64,000 nt of DNA from Cupriavidus sp. WKF15 (GTDB taxonomy: Bacteria; Pseudomonadota; Gammaproteobacteria; Burkholderiales; Burkholderiaceae). Numbering within the stretch: position 1 is the first letter of the stretch; each line of letters begins with the position of its first letter. The position numbers were made by a program, and so were the translations under genes. The stretch spans positions 1,116,001 to 1,180,000 of the forward strand of contig NZ_CP119573.1 in assembly GCF_029278605.1 (NCBI RefSeq). Reading direction: 5' to 3'. The notes under the pieces were generated by a model. That model was not told where the DNA came from. It did not search any database and worked only from the letters and a program-made list of their open reading frames with translations. Below, one piece after another: positions 60,761 through 64,000 of the stretch.

Positions 60761-60964
60761 TTACTTGGCACCAGACTTCGATGACGCGCAGGTCTTTACA
60801 CCAAGAATGCTGTAAGCGGGGCAGACGCGCACGATGCCTGTCAGCAGAGGCAGGACGCCAATCCAGCCCCAGGCGCCAATGCGACCTGTCGCGGCCAGAC
60901 CAATGAGGACCAGCCCGACAACAATCCGGAGGACTCGGTCAACGGTTCCAACATTTGCTTGCAT
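60761..60964 (-). CDS. DUF2892/YgaP-type membrane protein
   Basis: A 67-aa protein with two hydrophobic segments, DRVLRIVVGLVLIGLAA and WIGVLPLLTGIVRVCPAYS. The CPxYS.LG motif after the second helix is the DUF2892 hallmark and is also found fused to rhodanese in YgaP. AAGGAG precedes the ATG. These proteins usually accompany sulfane-sulfur and rhodanese genes, which fits the neighbouring thiosulfate genes. Confidence 0.87.
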   Translation of the reverse strand: MQANVGTVDRVLRIVVGLVLIGLAATGRIGAWGWIGVLPLLTGIVRVCPAYSILGVKTCASSKSGAK

Positions 60965-61140
60965 GACTGGCTCCTTGCCAATAACAAGATGGGGTGGATG
61001 AAAAGCGGAGTGGGTTGCTGCTGAGAACATTGAGTTCTGGAAGCGAGAGCTACTGAATAGTCTCGCCCCCTACAGGACGTCAGGTGTTGACGTGGCGCAA
61101 GCTCATGCGGAGCGAGTAGGCTGTCGGCGCTGGGCTGAAG

Positions 61141-61959
61141 CTATCGTGCGTCCTTCGGTTTGTCGCCCTTTGGCCAATCTTTCACCCTGGCGGCATAATC
61201 GGGCCTCGGCTGCTGCGTGAAGTAGGCTGCAACGTCTACGGAATCCTGTGCCGATAGCGTTCCACCCTGGCCAAGCGGCATGTTGTGCTTCACAAAAGCA
61301 GCGGCGGTGTACATGCGCGCCATCCCGGCTCCTACATTGAAGGAGTCCTTGCCCCAGACGGGCGGGAAAATATAACCGCCTTGCGGGTTCTTGGTGCCAA
61401 GCCCCTCCGCCCCGTGGCAGGACGCGCATTGCGCTGCATAGATTGCCTTACCGTGCTCACGGTTTGGGACGAGCGCGGTATCAATCTTTTCGAAACCTCT
61501 GCCGGTCATGTTGGTGCCAGTCGGGACCCCCGTAGACAGCCACTTCATATAGGCCATGATGGCATTCATTTCGGCCGAGTCGAACGCCAATGGCTTGCCA
61601 TTCATCGAGCGCTGGAAGCAGTCGTTGATGCGCTCCTGAAGGGAGATGACCTTGCCGCTCCGGGACCGGTATTCGGGGAAGGCGCCAGCGAGTCCAACCC
61701 AGGGCGACGCATAGGCGGTCGTCCCGGCATTCAGGTGACAACTCGTGCAATTCAGGCCATTACCGACATTGTTTGGAAGTTGTTTGTGGGTGTCCGTCAG
61801 TAAGACCTTCCCACGTCTGATGGCGTCGCCCATTGGCCCCTTGGGAATCGAGGCCTCGTCTGGCACGGGCATAGGCATCGCCTGCGTTTCAGATAGCGCT
61901 GGCGCACTGGCGGCAACCAGCATTGCCAGGGTCAAAATGCGCAGCTTGATTGTGTTCAC
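61141..61959 (-). CDS. tsdA: TsdA-like diheme cytochrome c (thiosulfate dehydrogenase)
   Basis: Probably couples two thiosulfate to tetrathionate, or the reverse, in the periplasm. The 272-aa precursor has a Sec signal (LTLAMLVAASAPALSE), then two haem sites CTSCH and CASCH. The TsdA-like middle motif SGKVISLQERINDCFQRSMN carries the cysteine that is a haem ligand in characterised TsdA. The start is GTG at 61959, with GAGGAG ahead of it; no ATG suits. It lies downstream of TauE/SafE and the YeeE/YedE genes, so it is the oxidation step of a thiosulfate uptake and oxidation module. Direction of catalysis cannot be told from sequence. Confidence 0.87.
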   Translation of the reverse strand: MNTIKLRILTLAMLVAASAPALSETQAMPMPVPDEASIPKGPMGDAIRRGKVLLTDTHKQLPNNVGNGLNCTSCHLNAGTTAYASPWVGLAGAFPEYRSRSGKVISLQERINDCFQRSMNGKPLAFDSAEMNAIMAYMKWLSTGVPTGTNMTGRGFEKIDTALVPNREHGKAIYAAQCASCHGAEGLGTKNPQGGYIFPPVWGKDSFNVGAGMARMYTAAAFVKHNMPLGQGGTLSAQDSVDVAAYFTQQPRPDYAARVKDWPKGDKPKDAR

Positions 61960-62014
61960 GAATGTCTCCTCAGAAATGGTTGTATCGACTAATGTGTTCG
62001 CTTTGGTATTCGCA

Positions 62015-62833
62015 TTAGGCAGCCATGGCGACTCTCGCGACCATGCCGATGGCAATCAGGCCGGCGACCACTGCAAAACCTTGTTGCAGCCTGTGGCCGC
62101 TTAACCGGCTGGCGACGAGCCTGCCCCCTAACATGGCAGCTACGGCACCTCCAGCGAACGGCACACCAATCTGCCAGTTCATGCGCCCGGCAATCGCGGT
62201 CGAAATGACGCCGGAAGCGGAGACCAGCGTGATGACTGCCAGGGACGTCGCCACGATGGCCTGCACTGAGGCGTTGGTGGCCTTCTTCAGAGCGGGAACA
62301 ATGACAAAGCCGCCACCAACACCGAGCAGGCCGGAGAGAAAGCCGGCGCCTACACCGGAGAGCGCAAGGGCGCGGGTGCAGGAAGCGGTCCAGACAAAGC
62401 GGCCGGTGCGATTGTCCAGTTGGCAAGGCCGCAACAGGCCGGCTCCCGTTGGGTGTTCCGGCGTGCTCCCGGTCGCTTGCCAGAACATCCGCCATGCCAC
62501 AAAGGCCAGCACGGCTGCGAATAGCAGCGTTAGTGGGCCGTTCGGCAGACGGTGCGCGAGCCACAATCCGACAGGTGAGAACAGCGTGCCGGCGATAGCC
62601 ATCAGCATGGCAGCGCGGTAATGCACAATGCCTGCGCGTAGTCCAAGTATGGCTCCTACGGCGGCAGACAGGCCCACCGCAAGCAGCGCGACCGGCGCGG
62701 CCTCCGCAACGTTCAGATGCAGAACGAAGAGCAGTAGCGGCACAGCGAGAATAGCGCCACCTGCCCCGGTCAACGCCAGGATGAGACCGACTACCGAGCC
62801 CAGCGCTGCACTGACGGCAAGTACGTTTTCCAT
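62015..62833 (-). CDS. TauE/SafE-family sulfite/organosulfur exporter
   Basis: A 272-aa membrane protein with 8 predicted helices in two homologous halves. The N-terminal GLILALTGAGGAILAVPLLL and the second-half GFLSGLLGVGGGFVIVPAL are the paired TauE/SafE signatures. It lies between the YeeE/YedE pair and the tsdA-like gene in one direction, so export of sulfite or import of a thiosulfate-related anion is likely. The exact substrate is open. Confidence 0.9.
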   Translation of the reverse strand: MENVLAVSAALGSVVGLILALTGAGGAILAVPLLLFVLHLNVAEAAPVALLAVGLSAAVGAILGLRAGIVHYRAAMLMAIAGTLFSPVGLWLAHRLPNGPLTLLFAAVLAFVAWRMFWQATGSTPEHPTGAGLLRPCQLDNRTGRFVWTASCTRALALSGVGAGFLSGLLGVGGGFVIVPALKKATNASVQAIVATSLAVITLVSASGVISTAIAGRMNWQIGVPFAGGAVAAMLGGRLVASRLSGHRLQQGFAVVAGLIAIGMVARVAMAA

Positions 62834-62889
62834 CGATGTACGGCTTAACAGATGCGTTCATTGGACGTCGCCGCCGGGTGCTGGCCTGC

Positions 62890-63321
62890 TTACGCCCGTT
62901 GCAGGGGCGACTTGGCCCGCTCTGCAACTTCGAATACGACCATGCCGGCCACCATCGCCACCACAAAGCCAACGGCCTTTGGATAGCCAGCGCCCAAGGC
63001 CACCAGCGCGGGGCCGGGGCAGAAGCCTGCCAGACCCCAGCCGATGCCGAACGCCGCGCTGCCGAGCACCAGCCGCAGCGTCACGGTGGTGCTTGCGGGC
63101 AGTTGCACAGGCAGCCCAAGGAAAGAGCGCTTGCGGCGTTTGGCAATCAGGAAGGCGAGTGAGCCGACGGCAATCGCACCGGCCATCACAAAGGCCAGCG
63201 ACGGGTCCCAGGTTCCTGCCAGGTCGAGGAAGCCCTGTACTTTGGCGGGGTTGGCCATGCCGGAGACCATCAGGCCGATGCCGAAGAGCAGGCCCGCGAG
63301 CAATGCGGTAATGGCGGTCAT
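62890..63321 (-). CDS. YeeE/YedE-family sulfur transporter, second half-subunit
   Basis: A 143-aa protein with four helices. LFGIGLMVSGMANPAKVQGF and LAGFCPGPALVALG contain the conserved GFCPGP cysteine motif of YeeE/YedE proteins, which carry thiosulfate or sulfane sulfur through the membrane. GGAGG precedes 63321. It starts right after the stop of the first half-subunit gene. The two half-size genes match the PmpAB arrangement. Confidence 0.9.
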   Translation of the reverse strand: MTAITALLAGLLFGIGLMVSGMANPAKVQGFLDLAGTWDPSLAFVMAGAIAVGSLAFLIAKRRKRSFLGLPVQLPASTTVTLRLVLGSAAFGIGWGLAGFCPGPALVALGAGYPKAVGFVVAMVAGMVVFEVAERAKSPLQRA

Positions 63322-63322
63322 G

Positions 63323-63757
63323 TCAGCCTCCAATTAGGTGCCGCTGTACGAAGACAGTCAGAAATCCCGCCACCATGAACGTCAGGGTGGCGACCAGGGA
63401 GCGGACGGAACCGCGCGAGATGCCGCACACGCCGTGACCGCTGGTGCAGCCGCTGGCGTAGCGGGTGCCAAGGCCAACCAGAAAACCAGCGACCAGGATT
63501 TCTCCCCAGCTCGCCTGGATATCGGCAACAGCGGGCTTCCCGAGCAGGCTCGCAAGTACTGGGGCGCCGACCAGTCCGGTAAGGAAGGCTAGGCGCCAGG
63601 CCATGTCCTTTCGGGGCAGGCTGAGTAGGCCGCCAAGAATGCCACTGATACCGGCAATGCGGCCGTTGAACAGCACCAGCACGGCTGCTGCCGCGCCGAT
63701 GACGAGTCCGCCAGCCAGCGACAGACCGGGCGTGAAGTTACCGAGGTCAATCAACAT
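63323..63757 (-). CDS. YeeE/YedE-family sulfur transporter, first half-subunit
   Basis: A 144-aa membrane protein with four helices, and the partner of the next gene. The cysteine-bearing signature is RYASGCTSGHGVCGISRGS, in which the cysteines are predicted to hand over sulfur. LFNGRIAGISGILGGLL is the conserved first-helix region. It lies directly downstream of the ArsR-type repressor gene and one base before the second half-subunit start. Confidence 0.9.
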   Translation of the reverse strand: MLIDLGNFTPGLSLAGGLVIGAAAAVLVLFNGRIAGISGILGGLLSLPRKDMAWRLAFLTGLVGAPVLASLLGKPAVADIQASWGEILVAGFLVGLGTRYASGCTSGHGVCGISRGSVRSLVATLTFMVAGFLTVFVQRHLIGG

Positions 63758-63765
63758 GTCGCCTC

Positions 63766-64000
63766 CTATTTGGCGTTGGCGCAGAACTGCTCATAAAGGA
63801 CTGCCATGACGGCGAGCGCCTCAGGGCTTGCCACGGAATAGAAGATGTTCTTTCCTTCTCGGCGCGTTGCGACGAGGCCGTTTTCGCGTAGGACGCCAAG
63901 TTGCTGCGATAGCGTCGGCTGCCGAATGCCAAGTTGCGCCTCCAGTTCGCCGACTGACAGCTCGCCCTGTGAAAGCTGGCACATCAGCAGCAGGCGGTCC
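63766..64000 (-). CDS. ArsR-family (BigR/SqrR-like) repressor, N-terminus off the window
   Basis: The visible ~78 codons form the ArsR/SmtB winged helix (VGELEAQLGIRQPTLSQQLG, then REGKNIFYSV). Two cysteines in the positions used by BigR/SqrR sulfide-responsive repressors can be seen, one in LMCQLSQGE and one in EQFCANAK; these proteins sense reactive sulfur by forming a di- or tetrasulfide between them. It is the first known gene of the leftward sulfur module, 8 bases before the YeeE/YedE pair, which it probably controls. The start is beyond 64000. Confidence 0.85.
   Translation of the reverse strand, partial: DRLLLMCQLSQGELSVGELEAQLGIRQPTLSQQLGVLRENGLVATRREGKNIFYSVASPEALAVMAVLYEQFCANAK

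Overview
The window looks like a chromosome or chromid segment of a Burkholderiaceae bacterium, most likely Cupriavidus or a close relative. This rests on the high GC of the first 39 kb, the density of LysR regulators, a Bug-type solute-binding protein, a fused indolepyruvate oxidoreductase, a gentisate operon and a betaproteobacterial porin. It is an inference from gene content, not a database match.

Bases 1-20135 are ordinary high-GC chromosome. They hold a partial methylmalonate-semialdehyde dehydrogenase with a divergent LysR gene, a Crp/Fnr regulator, a LysR gene divergent from a fused indolepyruvate:ferredoxin oxidoreductase, DoxX and polyphosphate kinase. A hybrid histidine kinase and a BvgA/RcsB-like response regulator follow, convergent with a large YadA-type trimeric autotransporter and an OmpA-like lipoprotein.

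Bases 20476-27803 hold a catabolic operon read leftwards: intradiol dioxygenase, SDR, BKACE (DUF849) enzyme, MDR oxidoreductase, cupin and Bug protein, then a LacI-family gene. The promoter in front of the dioxygenase overlaps two perfect 12-bp palindromes of LacI-operator type. A 5'-truncated CoA transferase and a short coding tail suggest past rearrangement. The enzyme set would fit a route from hydroxyquinol through 3-oxoadipate that ends in BKACE cleavage instead of CoA transferase plus thiolase; that is a hypothesis.

Bases 28072-32322 encode a MacAB-like exporter (HlyD adaptor, ATPase, two permeases). Bases 32333-38616 encode the 3-hydroxybenzoate/gentisate pathway (transporter, 6-hydroxylase, maleylpyruvate isomerase, fumarylpyruvate hydrolase, gentisate dioxygenase) with a divergent LysR gene.

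At base 39512/39513 the composition changes inside an rtcB gene. An E. coli-type rtcB is cut in the codon of its catalytic cysteine, and the sequence beyond is less GC-rich and accessory in character to the end of the window. The first genes on the accessory side are an archease and a complete, different (Pyrococcus-like) RtcB, followed by a DUF429-like protein and a STAS-like/GHKL ATPase protein. The new segment therefore brings its own RNA-ligase pair where the resident gene was broken. This is the most unusual feature of the window. Further in are two diguanylate cyclases, a decayed GGDEF-EAL relic, a chemoreceptor, a divergent Hfq paralogue, an H-NS-like protein, a TRIC channel with an M20 hydrolase, a porin, two GNAT acetyltransferases, a TetR regulator and several small unknowns.

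Bases 60360-64000 carry a thiosulfate/sulfide module: a partial ArsR repressor, two YeeE/YedE half-transporters, a TauE/SafE exporter, a TsdA-like diheme cytochrome, a DUF2892 membrane protein and an AhpD-like protein. No tRNA, rRNA, CRISPR array, integrase or transposase was recognised in the window.
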